From an uncultured Umboniibacter sp. (GTDB lineage Bacteria; Pseudomonadota; Gammaproteobacteria; Pseudomonadales; DSM-25080), in the NCBI RefSeq assembly GCF_947497555.1, contig NZ_CANMGY010000015.1, forward strand, positions 1 through 37,868: 37,868 bases of DNA, given 5' to 3'. Both the position numbers and the translations under genes were made by a program. The stretch's first letter is position 1. The number at the start of each line of letters is the position of its first letter. Of this stretch, positions 1 through 9,328 are shown piece after piece. Under the pieces are notes generated by a model. That model worked only from the letters and a program-made list of their open reading frames with translations, did no database searches and was not told the DNA's origin.

Positions 1-7
1 GTGGCAT
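1..7 (-). CDS. Probable start of a further minus-strand gene (partial)
   Basis: An ATG on the minus strand (bases 7-5) is preceded by a GAGG Shine-Dalgarno match (complement of 15-18) with a 7-nt spacer. Only two codons and one base lie in the window, so nothing can be said about the product. It would continue the minus-strand gene run that starts at rmlB. The call rests only on the ribosome-binding site and the orientation of its neighbours. Confidence 0.3.
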
Positions 8-71
8 ATTTCTACCTCACTTCTATGGTTCTTAATTTACCATAAAAAGTGTCTAGAGTTCTCAGGCCTTA

Positions 72-233
72 TCAAACTTTGTCGTTGCTGACCAAAATTA
101 TACCGATAGGCTTTGCATCTAAAATCCAAGTCTCGCGGGCGGCGCGCCGAAATATACCAATCGGGCATTCCGAAAAGTCTAATTCATTAAAATAAACATC
201 CAGATTCTTTTTATGGAGCTCAACTATTCTCAT
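72..233 (-). CDS. Small ORF of 53 codons downstream of the GT61 gene; possible gene remnant
   Basis: An ATG at 233 opens a 53-codon frame ending in TGA at 72-74. It begins only 7 nt after the stop of the GT61 gene, on the same strand, and GTGAG lies 7 nt before the ATG. The predicted peptide starts MRIVELHKKNLDVYF and ends KPIGIILVSNDKV. It has charged and aromatic residues typical of a folded domain, no membrane segment and no signal peptide. I do not recognise it. It could be a genuine small protein or the N-terminal remnant of a longer enzyme. The probable next gene starts about 65 nt further on. Confidence 0.35.
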   Translation of the reverse strand: MRIVELHKKNLDVYFNELDFSECPIGIFRRAARETWILDAKPIGIILVSNDKV

Positions 234-240
234 TTTAGAC

Positions 241-1488
241 TCACAACCCTAAATCCTTAAGCTTCTCTTCAAGAGTCTCAAGATCTACATATACGTCAGC
301 AAAAGCTATGCCATGCCGGTGATCTTGATCAGGGGCTGTCAATATATACTCATAATTGAGCCCTAACATTCCAGCGATAAATCGGTATCCAGGATCGCCT
401 AACTTGTCCACGACTAATTCAATTACACTGGCTTCGTCAGGTTTACACCACAATATGTTTGTTAGGCCAGCACCATGAACACCCAATACTACCTCAGCAT
501 CCCGAAAGACTGAAACCTGCTCTACGAAAGTTAGAAGCCCAGGGGTGACCACGTGGAACCCATATCTATCCAACAAAGATAAGAGCTCCGCATGGTTTTT
601 TACCTGCCTATGATTAGAGTCACTCCTATCAACAAATATCCTTTTGTGTAATACTCTGCTACTCTCGACTGCACTACGAAACTTAGAATTAACATCCCTG
701 ATATACTTATAGTCCCAACCACCTTTGTAATTAACACCATCCCCAAGCGAAGGCCTAACCTTCTGAGATTCCTTAACGTATGAGGTAGGAAAAACTAAAC
801 TATCAACTCGTAAGGTTTGGGGAGAATCTATCTTCACAATACTTTTCTTGTCCACTCCGAGTACCTTAACAGACTCCGAGATGAAATCGTGCTCATCAAA
901 GCCGGGAATAATATATAAATCAACATTCACCTTCGATCTCTGAAGCAACCATAGCCTTGGCAGACAATCCAAGAACCAGTGAAAGAACTGCCCGTATAAT
1001 CTGTGGTAACAAAAAGCTACTGTAAAGCCCTTTAACTGGTCACTATGAGAGAACTTTAAAGAAGAATCTTGTTGCCACTTCCAGCCTGTAGATTTATCAT
1101 TTTTATAAGCTCTAATTGAGAAGAGCCTAGACATATAAAGAGTATCTTTAATTAGACTATTTCCAATCTGTATCGCACCATTTGGAATAACGATATCAGC
1201 AGCTTTTAGAGAGACAACTTGGTGCCTTACAACAAAATCTACGTCATTTAAAAATCGATTCTCTTTGGATGCTAATCCTGCGGAAATCCGTTTCAAATTA
1301 AACTCGTGATAGTCCTCATATAACAGCACTCCCACTCCTTCCGCCTCAACTTCCTCCAGGTGGATAGACGCATCAAACTTGTCAATAGTAGTTTGAGTTC
1401 TATCGTACATTTGAACTTCAAAATGTTGGCTACTATTATCTAACCCCTCGAGAGGGACCTTGACGAAAGCGCCATATCCGTAATTCAT
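241..1488 (-). CDS. GT61-family (DUF563) glycosyltransferase
   Basis: Predicted cytoplasmic glycosyltransferase of 415 residues that would add a sugar to the growing polysaccharide; donor and acceptor are unknown. The C-terminal half carries the usual GT61/DUF563 landmarks: HWFLDCLPRL at about 170-179, RIFVDR at 283-288 and GVHGAGLTNILW at 336-347. The N-terminal 150 residues are less conserved, as is usual in this family. The frame opens with a TTG at 1500, but the ATG at 1488 is preferred because GGAG lies 6 nt upstream of it. It sits 169 nt downstream of the WcbI-like gene, at the end of the minus-strand run that begins with rmlB. The family is common in capsule and LPS loci. The family call is firm, the specificity is not. 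Confidence 0.85.
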   Translation of the reverse strand: MNYGYGAFVKVPLEGLDNSSQHFEVQMYDRTQTTIDKFDASIHLEEVEAEGVGVLLYEDYHEFNLKRISAGLASKENRFLNDVDFVVRHQVVSLKAADIVIPNGAIQIGNSLIKDTLYMSRLFSIRAYKNDKSTGWKWQQDSSLKFSHSDQLKGFTVAFCYHRLYGQFFHWFLDCLPRLWLLQRSKVNVDLYIIPGFDEHDFISESVKVLGVDKKSIVKIDSPQTLRVDSLVFPTSYVKESQKVRPSLGDGVNYKGGWDYKYIRDVNSKFRSAVESSRVLHKRIFVDRSDSNHRQVKNHAELLSLLDRYGFHVVTPGLLTFVEQVSVFRDAEVVLGVHGAGLTNILWCKPDEASVIELVVDKLGDPGYRFIAGMLGLNYEYILTAPDQDHRHGIAFADVYVDLETLEEKLKDLGL

Positions 1489-1657
1489 AACTAACTCCAA
1501 AGCTCTTTATCCTACACTTACCACTCTTAATAAACTCGCACGATGCGGAAACGATTCAGATACCAATCAATTAAATCACTAATAGTACACCGACCAAAGC
1601 GAGCTAAGGCCTCACTGAGCATCATGGTTCGGGAAATCTTGGGGCTTCCACTGAGGT

Positions 1658-2539
1658 TCAAAGCAGATTCTTCGACAGTAAATCTAACTCCGTCTCATTT
1701 TGGCTATAAATACTATAAAAAACATCAACTAGGCCTCTTAACGAGTAAATCTCGCTACCGTGGACGTCCACATTCCAGCCATCCACCGTCAACACACTAC
1801 TTCCCTTGTAGTTATCCGCTCTATCGATGGATATCGGTACCGCCACATTAACCTGAGGAATAAATTGATTAAGAGGCTCCCTCATATCAATGTCGGAATC
1901 AACCGTAACAATAATATCCAAAAAAATTAAAACTTGCTTGGTATATTCTACTAGAAGCTCTTTAGAGGGATGATTGAAAGTAAAAAATAAACGTCTTTTC
2001 AGGTAATTTTCTTCGATATAGTATGCAATCTTTACGTCCGCCTCTTGCTCTCTATTTTTTAGCTCTACAAGGGACTTGTGAACAATAGGCAGATATTCTT
2101 GGCTATTGAAAGACTTATCAGTAACTAACGCCATGGCCTCAGACTTCGTTTTACGCTCAAGCCATGCTTTGAAGATAGTTTTATTGTGATAGTCTCCCAT
2201 CGGCCCTCTCAGAGTCCCGAAATTGGGCCTTCTGATGTAAAACCAGTCAGGGGTGTATCCTGCATAGAAGAGATTGACGATAGTAATGACCTTTTTTGGA
2301 TAGAGCTCTTTTAGCGCAACCGTACGAACAAATTCGCAGGGATAATTTGGCGCTACGAGTTGAGCGATAATAAAATCAGCATCCCTAAAGGCTTGCCTGT
2401 ACTCTTCTTCGTTTGTTTTATTGAGCAAATGCACGATAGCAACCTTAATCACCTCGACTTGGTCACTCATTTGCTCCAGAAGCGCAGCAATAGGACGTGC
2501 CTGACAGTTTCCAACTACAACGACCTTTTTCTTAGTCAT
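1658..2539 (-). CDS. WcbI-like polysaccharide biosynthesis protein
   Basis: A 293-residue protein resembling the WcbI family of capsule-locus enzymes. It opens with a short strand followed by GNCQARP (residues 10-16), the Gly-Asn-Cys-Gln signature of that family. A second conserved stretch, RRPNFGTLRGPMGDYHN, follows at about 103-119. WcbI proteins have an SGNH-hydrolase-like fold and are thought to modify capsule, possibly by acylation, but their reaction is not settled. The start is the ATG at 2539, with GGAGG 9 nt upstream. An upstream in-frame GTG (2548) abuts that SD and is unlikely. The ATG overlaps the stop of the preceding sulfotransferase by 8 nt (ATGACTAA), which suggests translational coupling. 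Confidence 0.75.
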   Translation of the reverse strand: MTKKKVVVVGNCQARPIAALLEQMSDQVEVIKVAIVHLLNKTNEEEYRQAFRDADFIIAQLVAPNYPCEFVRTVALKELYPKKVITIVNLFYAGYTPDWFYIRRPNFGTLRGPMGDYHNKTIFKAWLERKTKSEAMALVTDKSFNSQEYLPIVHKSLVELKNREQEADVKIAYYIEENYLKRRLFFTFNHPSKELLVEYTKQVLIFLDIIVTVDSDIDMREPLNQFIPQVNVAVPISIDRADNYKGSSVLTVDGWNVDVHGSEIYSLRGLVDVFYSIYSQNETELDLLSKNLL

Positions 2540-3266
2540 CAAAAACACCCTCCCAGAGCTCTAAATCAGCGGAGTTTGATGCCAACATACGTTCCAAAAG
2601 ATCGCCACCTAACTCTTTGGTAATGTCCTTTAGCTTCTCGTCTAGGCTTTTGGCGGTATTTCTAGATACATTCGCCTCCATTGGCTTTAGCGTAAGATCA
2701 TCAAAACCCTCGTCCCGAAGGAGAGACTCTAATCGCTCTAAGGATTCAGAATACTTCTCAACCAAACCAACAAAAGGTAAACGTTCAATAGCCATCTTCG
2801 CTCTACTAGCCTCATCACCATGTTGCTCGCCAAACATAGTAGCTAGACGGAACGCCTGGAAATCCCTACATTGCCTATCAAAGGGCAGTGACAGCCTTGT
2901 TTCAACATAACCGGAGAATGTTGTGTTTCGTGCTAGCGTAGAACCAAAGCCTTCTACTTTCTGCTTTTTCTCGAAATTATAGGCGGAGCTAATTCTATCA
3001 ATCGGATGCCTCAAAAAGATAACAGGAATAATCTTCACTCCCTCGATTTCAGGCACCGGAAATATAGCCGTATGAGAAGAAAAGCACTTTGCCTGTGGGT
3101 TATCGATAATCCATTGCTTTAACTCTGCTCTATTTCGAGCAGGTTGTGCCGGGAACTCTTTCGTCACCCACTCTCCTTCTAGCTCACTAAAATTCTCTTT
3201 AAATGCGGCGTCAAGTGACGTGCCAGCATTTTTAAATAGGTGATAATGTAGTATGATCGTTCTCAT
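2532..3266 (-). CDS. Sulfotransferase-family protein (Sulfotransfer_2-like)
   Basis: Predicted PAPS-dependent carbohydrate sulfotransferase of 244 residues. The 5'-phosphosulfate loop is LFKNAGTSLDAAF (residues 10-22). The 3'-phosphate motif is in PVIFLRHPIDRISSAYNF (81-98), with the expected Arg and Ser. This pattern matches the group that includes heparan-sulfate 2-O and HNK-1-type sulfotransferases. The start ATG at 3266 has an AGGG SD about 7 nt upstream. It overlaps the WcbI-like gene by 8 nt and follows the TPR sulfotransferase after 96 nt. Its likely role is sulfation of a sugar in the polymer; acceptor and position are unknown. Confidence 0.8.
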   Translation of the reverse strand: MRTIILHYHLFKNAGTSLDAAFKENFSELEGEWVTKEFPAQPARNRAELKQWIIDNPQAKCFSSHTAIFPVPEIEGVKIIPVIFLRHPIDRISSAYNFEKKQKVEGFGSTLARNTTFSGYVETRLSLPFDRQCRDFQAFRLATMFGEQHGDEASRAKMAIERLPFVGLVEKYSESLERLESLLRDEGFDDLTLKPMEANVSRNTAKSLDEKLKDITKELGGDLLERMLASNSADLELWEGVFDD

Positions 3267-3362
3267 TACTATTCCCTTTACTAAGCGATAATCTGTAGGT
3301 CGTTATTCCTTCAGCAACTTGTCAGCGACTATCCCTAATCTAAAAGCCTAAAGCCCCCAATG

Positions 3363-5138
3363 CTACAATGCAAACTCAAGCCAATGTCCCTCAACGCGCC
3401 TCAAAAAATCTGCTTCGGATGATGACGCTGAGATGAGCACTGACGTTTGCGCGAGCCATTCGAATTTGTCGTTAACCGCTAAATTCCGTTTTTTGAGTTG
3501 CGCATAATGCCTCTTACCGTGATCGCTATCCAACAGAAATAGGATCCGTTCATTCAATCGTTCTAGCCAAGGGTTGGTCTCTTTACTTTCAAATCTATCA
3601 ATTAGCCCTTTAGCTTCATCTAGCTGATTAAGCTGAATTAACAAGTCACAATAGGGTAAGATAACACCCATCCGCTGGGGCCCAATTATATAGGCGCTGT
3701 TGAACTGTACTAACGCCTCATCAATCCTACCTTCAGCTCTCATTAGTTGGGCTTTAGCCACATAAAACTGAGGATTATTCGGATTCTTATCTATCGCTTG
3801 CTGATAGCATTGTAACGCCTTTGAATGATCCCCCAGTGATTGATAGCAGTTGCCGATACTCAAATAAATATGAGGATAGTCCAAGCCTAACGCTAAACTC
3901 TCTTGATAGCTATGCAGCGCCTTTTGATGCAGACCTTGCCTTTGCAACCATCTGGCTAATTGCAGCATAAGCTCGCCGGAAAGGGAAAACCGAGTTGTTA
4001 AGTCATGAACTAATTCACAGATGTCACTATGACACTCAGATGAAAACTTACCGGTATGGCTTTGTAGCAGCTCCAGTACAGACGTTTCAGCAGTTAAAGC
4101 ATTGATACTTTTTTGAAAAGCAGCGAAACGTTGTTGTTCAGTTAATACTGGTGCGTTTTCTGTATTAATTCTTCGAGTAGCTTGCTGATAACGGGCTATG
4201 AACCCTGCTGAGCACTCTTCAATAGGATGATAAATCGGCAGCTCATCCTCAGACTTAAAATCCGCTAGTGCGAGAAGCTCCTGCCAAACGAGGTCTAACT
4301 CGTAACGCAGCGATTCGGAAATCTCGCGTACAACATGTTCGGAGGCTTCATCCCTTAACAAGCTTGTCTTTAATACTGACTTAGAACTTTCATTTAAGCC
4401 CAGTTCGAAGCGAGTATTAAGCTCGCTAACGAGGGGCGCGCCTTCAAACAAAGCACGTTGCGTCACTAAGAGCGTTTGCGCCGGATAACGCTTCGCAAAA
4501 TTTAACATCCGCTTGCAATAGGACAGCCACATTTTAGCGGCAAGCTCTGGCTTTTGCCAAAACTTAAGATGCTGGTTACTTAGCGACGGTTCCAATAGAT
4601 TATGGGCCAACTCGCGACTTGAGCGGGTTAATAATGACTCAATGCTTGCAGACCAGTGACGTAGGACAAACAGATATGCGCCGCGCGCTCCAAGAAGCTG
4701 ATGCCAGCTTTCTAAAAACAAGCACGCTCTCGGGTCCTTTAACCCCCAACTTGTCGCCGAAATCTCGGCGTCCTGACCTGCTAATGTAAGTTCCTCTAAT
4801 CGACTTCGAGCCAGGGAGCTATCGCGCAATTGAACGTAGTGTTCCAACGCCCTGCTGCTAGCCACCTTAAGCTCACCTTCCCCCGCATACTGCCAGTCCG
4901 TGGAGTTCGCTTGCAATAATGAGTCATGAAGCTCAACCGCACTAAGATCTTCGCCAAACCCTAATGGGTTGGAAATACTGCCGCCCATGAGGCGATTCCC
5001 CATAGGCAGGCCTGCCTCGGCAAGTTGCAGCGCCGTTGCAGATGTCGCACTGCGGTGAAAACCGGTACAAATTAACACACGAGGGCTGGTATGGCTCTCC
5101 ACTAGAGCACTAACCGGCAAAGATGCCGACACTCTCAA
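3363..5138 (-). CDS. Sulfotransferase-like protein with C-terminal TPR repeats
   Basis: A protein of up to 591 residues. The N-terminal domain has a P-loop-like segment, ICTGFHRSATSATALQL (about 23-39), and a later FVLRHWSASIESLLTR segment resembling the 3'-phosphate region. Together they suggest a sulfotransferase-fold enzyme. Residues about 388-530 hold three to four tetratricopeptide repeats, for example HIYLSIGNCYQSLGDHSKAL. TPR plus sulfotransferase architecture is common in marine bacteria, but the acceptor (sugar or protein) cannot be told. There is no ATG before the P-loop. The frame opens at TTG 5138, with GTG codons at 5132 and 5102, none with a convincing SD, so the start is uncertain. 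It overlaps the upstream glycosyltransferase by up to 29 nt and is probably translated by coupling. Confidence 0.7.
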   Translation of the reverse strand: MRVSASLPVSALVESHTSPRVLICTGFHRSATSATALQLAEAGLPMGNRLMGGSISNPLGFGEDLSAVELHDSLLQANSTDWQYAGEGELKVASSRALEHYVQLRDSSLARSRLEELTLAGQDAEISATSWGLKDPRACLFLESWHQLLGARGAYLFVLRHWSASIESLLTRSSRELAHNLLEPSLSNQHLKFWQKPELAAKMWLSYCKRMLNFAKRYPAQTLLVTQRALFEGAPLVSELNTRFELGLNESSKSVLKTSLLRDEASEHVVREISESLRYELDLVWQELLALADFKSEDELPIYHPIEECSAGFIARYQQATRRINTENAPVLTEQQRFAAFQKSINALTAETSVLELLQSHTGKFSSECHSDICELVHDLTTRFSLSGELMLQLARWLQRQGLHQKALHSYQESLALGLDYPHIYLSIGNCYQSLGDHSKALQCYQQAIDKNPNNPQFYVAKAQLMRAEGRIDEALVQFNSAYIIGPQRMGVILPYCDLLIQLNQLDEAKGLIDRFESKETNPWLERLNERILFLLDSDHGKRHYAQLKKRNLAVNDKFEWLAQTSVLISASSSEADFLRRVEGHWLEFAL

Positions 5139-7887
5139 GTATATTTTTCATCTGCTTGCGACCATGTTCATGTGAATAGCGGTGTTCGTGGAGTACCTTT
5201 GATCCCGCTGAGTAGCTTTCCCAAGCCTCTTTGCTATCGTAGAGTTCAATAATTCCCGCAACCCACTCATCCACCGAGTTTGCTATCACAGCGTTAACCC
5301 TATCAACTAACCCGGTCCCCTCTGCGGCAACATCCGTCAAGATACAGGGGGTACGATACGAAATGGCATCTAGCACCTTTCCTTTAATTCCGGCGCCACT
5401 GAGTAATGGTGCTACGAATATACGATGCTGCTGGTACACATCCGCCAGCTCTTTCGCGTAGCCCACCATTTCAACGTTTTCACAGTTGTAGTCGTCAAAA
5501 ACCTCGGGCATGTTCGAACCGTAAACATAGAGTTTGATATCCGGCCTAATTTTCTCGAGTTGAGGCATCACGTCTTTAACAATAAAGTCTACCGCTTCCA
5601 CGTTGGGAGTATGACCAAACCCACCTAAGAAGGTAATTCCCTTACGTGACTCAAAGGACTCAGGTTTCGGTTGCGTGTCGAGGACCCACGGGGTCAACTG
5701 AAGATTAGATGTATCGCATAAATGTGACTCAAGCACTGCATGCTCGGCTTTGCTGTAACAAAGTACTGCATCAACATTGCGGCAAATCGCGAGCTCACGC
5801 TCACGAATCTTTAGGGCGCGCTCCATCGCAGCACTTTCACTTCCCTCTGCCACTGCTCCGCGAATCTCGCGAAGGAAGTGAAGATCCGCATTATTGAACA
5901 AGACCTTCACCTGGCTTCGTGAACGGATCTTATCCAAAACTTGCTCAGCAACGCCAAAACGGGTGATGTAGACTAAATCCATCTCCTTGAGACGTTTATC
6001 CAGTAGCTCATCGAGATCAAAATAGTTGGGAGCATAAAGAACCTCTACCCCCATCTTCTGTAATCGCCTTGTATGCTTACCTAGATGAGCAAAATTTAGT
6101 GGCACGAAGGTTACCTTGTAGCCCAATGATTGTAGTAGTTTAAGCTCTTGAATTGCCGCGTAGCTACCGGCGTCTCTGCCCAGTTGAGGAACCTCGTTAT
6201 CGAACATGATAACTCGCCGCTCAATGTGGCGGTCCTTGTTCAAATGCAAAGATTCGAATGACGCCTCGCCGTTACCCTTATAGTCAGAATACCATTTACG
6301 GCGGAAAGCAGATTCATTAATAAGTTGGTACTGCTTTAGCCCTTTAGTGACATCGGTACCGTGACTTTGGCCTTCAAAGTGAACGACTTCTGATGTGGGC
6401 ACATAACAGGTTCGATAACCCGCCGCACGAACCTTGAAAGCAAGATCGGTATCTTCATAATAACAGGGGGCAAATTCATCACTAAAGCGACCAACCGTCT
6501 CCCATAAATCTTTGCGAAGACACATTGCCGCGCCCGTCACGTAATCAACATCACGAAGATAATTAAATTCTGGGTCTAGGCGAATTTTATCCCTACCTGC
6601 ATTCCAGGGCTGCCCATTCCCCCAAACAACACCACCAGCTTCCTGAATGGAGCCGTCGCGGTTTAGAAGTTTAGAGCCTACCAAGCCAATTGACGGGTCG
6701 TTATCCAATACTTCAACCAGCTCATCTAACCAACCTGATAGCACTTCGGTATCGTTATTCAAGAAAACGACGAACTCACCCTTAGCCTTTTGCGTTGCTA
6801 GGTTACAGTTCCTGAGGAATCGAGAATTTTCTTTTGGCCTAGACACTACCAGATTACCAATAATACTTTCCGCTTCAGCAGTAATATCAGTGGAGCAATC
6901 ATCCGCCAAAATCACCTCATAGGAAACTATGGTACTCGCAAAGCTAATAGAGGTGATGCAATGGTAGGTTAGTTCGAAGCTATTATAAGCTGGCACAACA
7001 ATGGAGACGCGAGGCTTGTCGACTTTCGGCAAGGAGAATGCAGGAAACGCTTTGCGCCCGCGATAGCCCTCAAGCAAAGTCTGATGGTTAGTCTGTATAT
7101 TCTTCAATTCATCCAATGAAGAGAGGTTAGCCAATCGAAGCTGTAAGTTTTCATAGCGATCCGCAGCTCGGCCACTTAACCTCGCCATTTGCGGCATCAT
7201 CTCGCTCCCCTTAAGATACTGCAAAGGGGTTTGAATCGCATCAAAAACTGTTAGCGTGGCTCCTGCTAATTTACCACTGACTACCTTTGTGCAGGTAACC
7301 AACTGAGTTTCGCCGTTGCGGAACGCAGGGGGGGCCCAAACTTCCAATTCCCCCGCATTAATATCCGGGTCACTCCAAAGCGTTGCCACATCTTGATCCG
7401 AAACAGTAATTTTGAGTAATTCTCGTTGCTTACTCCGGGAGCAAGGCCGCACTCGGACTCTTCCTTGATTACTTGCTTCAATCGTAAATAGACTTGGTTC
7501 TCTGCTCCATGGCCCTTCAGGTCGTCCGGAAGCAATATAATGTTTCAGCACACCTTGCTCAGGCAACCCTTGCTTGGCCTTGTAGGCATTAAGATCAAGA
7601 TAGGGGTTGGGCATCCGAAGTTGCGCCTCGCCATAGCTGATAAAATGTACAAGAGGATTAATGCCAGCAGCCGACACTTCAGGGTACATTAACAAATAGA
7701 ATTGACCGTCAAAGTCCGGGACTGGCATGTAATTTAAGTCTGCACCCTGGGTTAAGTAATGCTCAACCGCCTCGGCTCTTCCCTTAAATTTTCCATACTG
7801 GTCATACCAACTATGATCGAATAGACCTGAATTCAAAACAATTTTTTTTGAATTCTCTAATTTGTCTTCGTTAATGAACTTATTCAT
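5110..7887 (-). CDS. Bifunctional glycosyltransferase: N-terminal module, GT2 domain, GT4-like domain
   Basis: A 925-residue protein with three parts. Residues about 15-95 hold a small module (SGLFD, NYMP, YPEV) that recurs in the protein at 17573-21814. Residues about 290-540 form a GT-A fold GT2 domain, with SIVVPAYNSFELTYHC, LADDCSTD, FLNNDTEVLSGW and a late YYEDTDLAFKVRAAGY. Residues about 560-920 form a GT-B fold GT4-like domain, with FLGGFGHTPNVEAV and PLLSGAGIKGKVLDAI. Such GT2-GT4 fusions usually make two successive linkages in rhamnan, O-antigen or capsule assembly. The frame extends to an ATG at 7905, but the ATG at 7887 has GGAAG 8 nt upstream and is preferred. It follows rmlD closely, so dTDP-rhamnose is a plausible donor (inference). 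Confidence 0.85.
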   Translation of the reverse strand: MNKFINEDKLENSKKIVLNSGLFDHSWYDQYGKFKGRAEAVEHYLTQGADLNYMPVPDFDGQFYLLMYPEVSAAGINPLVHFISYGEAQLRMPNPYLDLNAYKAKQGLPEQGVLKHYIASGRPEGPWSREPSLFTIEASNQGRVRVRPCSRSKQRELLKITVSDQDVATLWSDPDINAGELEVWAPPAFRNGETQLVTCTKVVSGKLAGATLTVFDAIQTPLQYLKGSEMMPQMARLSGRAADRYENLQLRLANLSSLDELKNIQTNHQTLLEGYRGRKAFPAFSLPKVDKPRVSIVVPAYNSFELTYHCITSISFASTIVSYEVILADDCSTDITAEAESIIGNLVVSRPKENSRFLRNCNLATQKAKGEFVVFLNNDTEVLSGWLDELVEVLDNDPSIGLVGSKLLNRDGSIQEAGGVVWGNGQPWNAGRDKIRLDPEFNYLRDVDYVTGAAMCLRKDLWETVGRFSDEFAPCYYEDTDLAFKVRAAGYRTCYVPTSEVVHFEGQSHGTDVTKGLKQYQLINESAFRRKWYSDYKGNGEASFESLHLNKDRHIERRVIMFDNEVPQLGRDAGSYAAIQELKLLQSLGYKVTFVPLNFAHLGKHTRRLQKMGVEVLYAPNYFDLDELLDKRLKEMDLVYITRFGVAEQVLDKIRSRSQVKVLFNNADLHFLREIRGAVAEGSESAAMERALKIRERELAICRNVDAVLCYSKAEHAVLESHLCDTSNLQLTPWVLDTQPKPESFESRKGITFLGGFGHTPNVEAVDFIVKDVMPQLEKIRPDIKLYVYGSNMPEVFDDYNCENVEMVGYAKELADVYQQHRIFVAPLLSGAGIKGKVLDAISYRTPCILTDVAAEGTGLVDRVNAVIANSVDEWVAGIIELYDSKEAWESYSAGSKVLHEHRYSHEHGRKQMKNILESVGIFAG

Positions 7888-7922
7888 AGTGGCTTCTTCC
7901 AACATCCCTTTAGAATCCTCAG

Positions 7923-8786
7923 TTAATCTGCGCGTTCAAAATCTATACTTGTTATTGTCTGCTTAATATACATGGCTAACGAGTGCTCGAAATCAACCCT
8001 AACTCCAACCAGTCTAACCTTTCGCGGCCTTTTTGCCGCCGCTTCAAATGCCGAGGCGCTGATACTCTTAATGTTCACGCCGCCGCGTAAAACTCCCATC
8101 CCTTCAGCTATGCCAACTATTTGTTTGGCATATTGGGACCAACTAAAATGGTTTTCCACTTCTAAATGTAACAAACCCTTTAGTTTCGTGACAGCTAGCT
8201 GAAGAACTGCAAATTCTGCAATCAATGCTGCTGCTGTTGGCCCCACGAATTGATCATCAACGATCGTGAGCTCGCCGGTAGCGCGTGCTCTACTAATAAT
8301 CTTTTTAACAAAATTATCACCCGCAATCCCGAAGACGCCAGCAACTCGAATGATCACTGCAGACTTATCAGTTGTCTGGACAGCTAGCTCACCTGCTAAC
8401 TTGCTAGCTCCATAAACATTTATTGGATTGGGCTCATCATCAATGGTATACGCCCCGTCTTTTTCCCCATCAAACACATAGTCCGTGGAAATGTGAATAA
8501 GTTTCGCATTCCCCGCTTTAGCCGCCAACGCTAAATACTTTGGCCCCTCGGCATTCACCGCAAAGGCCGCATTAGGATCACCCTCGGCCTTATCAACCGC
8601 GGTATATGCCGCTGCATTGATTATAACGCTAGGCTGTTCGCGCTTAACGCATTCCATCACTGCCTGTTCATCGGTGATATCTAGCCCCTTCGAATCAAAG
8701 GCCACATAGTTCAAGCCTCTTTCTTCGCAGAGCTGAACCAACTCACAGCCAACTTGGCCTTTGGCACCCGTAATCATGATCTTCAC
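7923..8786 (-). CDS. rmlD: dTDP-4-dehydrorhamnose reductase RmlD
   Basis: Catalyses the last step of dTDP-L-rhamnose synthesis: NAD(P)H-dependent reduction of dTDP-4-keto-L-rhamnose. The 287-residue short-chain dehydrogenase has the nucleotide-binding turn ITGAKGQVG near the N-terminus, the STDYVFDGEKDGAY segment and the catalytic YGASK (Tyr-x-x-x-Lys). The length fits the family. The start codon is GTG at 8786, supported by AAGGAG 8 nt upstream. The ATG three codons in would leave a 17-nt spacer. The GTGA overlap with the rmlC stop shows tight coupling. It is the last gene of the rmlBACD set and is followed directly by the GT2-GT4 gene. Confidence 0.95.
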   Translation of the reverse strand: MKIMITGAKGQVGCELVQLCEERGLNYVAFDSKGLDITDEQAVMECVKREQPSVIINAAAYTAVDKAEGDPNAAFAVNAEGPKYLALAAKAGNAKLIHISTDYVFDGEKDGAYTIDDEPNPINVYGASKLAGELAVQTTDKSAVIIRVAGVFGIAGDNFVKKIISRARATGELTIVDDQFVGPTAAALIAEFAVLQLAVTKLKGLLHLEVENHFSWSQYAKQIVGIAEGMGVLRGGVNIKSISASAFEAAAKRPRKVRLVGVRVDFEHSLAMYIKQTITSIDFERAD

Positions 8787-9328
8787 GATCTTAGCTCCTT
8801 CGCATAAGCCGCTAAGGTTTGATTCACTTGATCCTTGCCAGAGAGGTTAGGGTTAGTAATTGGCCACTCAATCGCTACATCTGGGTCATTCCAAATAATA
8901 CCGCCTTCGTCACTAGGATCATAAAAGTCTGTGCACTTATACAGGAAGTGTGCTGTTTCACTCACCACACAGAAGCCGTGCGCATACCCAGGTGGCACGT
9001 ATAATTGTCTGTGGTTTTCACCGGTTAAGGTAACCCCCACGTATTCGCCGAAGGTCTTAGAATCGGGATTGATATCTACCGCTACGTCATACACTTCGCC
9101 AGCTAAAACGCGAACTAACTTACCCTGCGGTTTTGTCTTTTGAAAGTGCAGACCTCTTAAAACACCTTGAGATGAGAAAGAGTGATTGTCCTGCACGAAA
9201 TGCGCTTTAATCCCAGCCTCGTGATAGCGTTCTTCATGGTAGGTTTCTAGGAAGAACCCTCGTTCGTCACCAAATATCTTTGGCTCAATAATCAATACGC
9301 CATCTAACTTCGTGGTGCTAACCTTCAT
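8783..9328 (-). CDS. rmlC: dTDP-4-dehydrorhamnose 3,5-epimerase RmlC
   Basis: Epimerises dTDP-4-keto-6-deoxyglucose at C3 and C5, the third step to dTDP-L-rhamnose. The 181-residue cupin has the family landmarks: [13 protein letters not shown] near the N-terminus, VLRGLHFQ with the catalytic His, [14 protein letters not shown], and [12 protein letters not shown]. The length is typical of the family (about 180). It starts at ATG 9328, overlapping the rmlA stop as ATGA, and its own stop overlaps the rmlD GTG start by 4 nt. Confidence 0.96.
   Translation of the reverse strand: MKVSTTKLDGVLIIEPKIFGDERGFFLETYHEERYHEAGIKAHFVQDNHSFSSQGVLRGLHFQKTKPQGKLVRVLAGEVYDVAVDINPDSKTFGEYVGVTLTGENHRQLYVPPGYAHGFCVVSETAHFLYKCTDFYDPSDEGGIIWNDPDVAIEWPITNPNLSGKDQVNQTLAAYAKELRS

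Noticed and set aside
1543..1851. 102-codon plus-strand frame
   Set aside because: It runs antisense over the 3' end of the WcbI-like gene, is rich in His, Pro, Ser and Arg as shadows often are, and lacks an SD.
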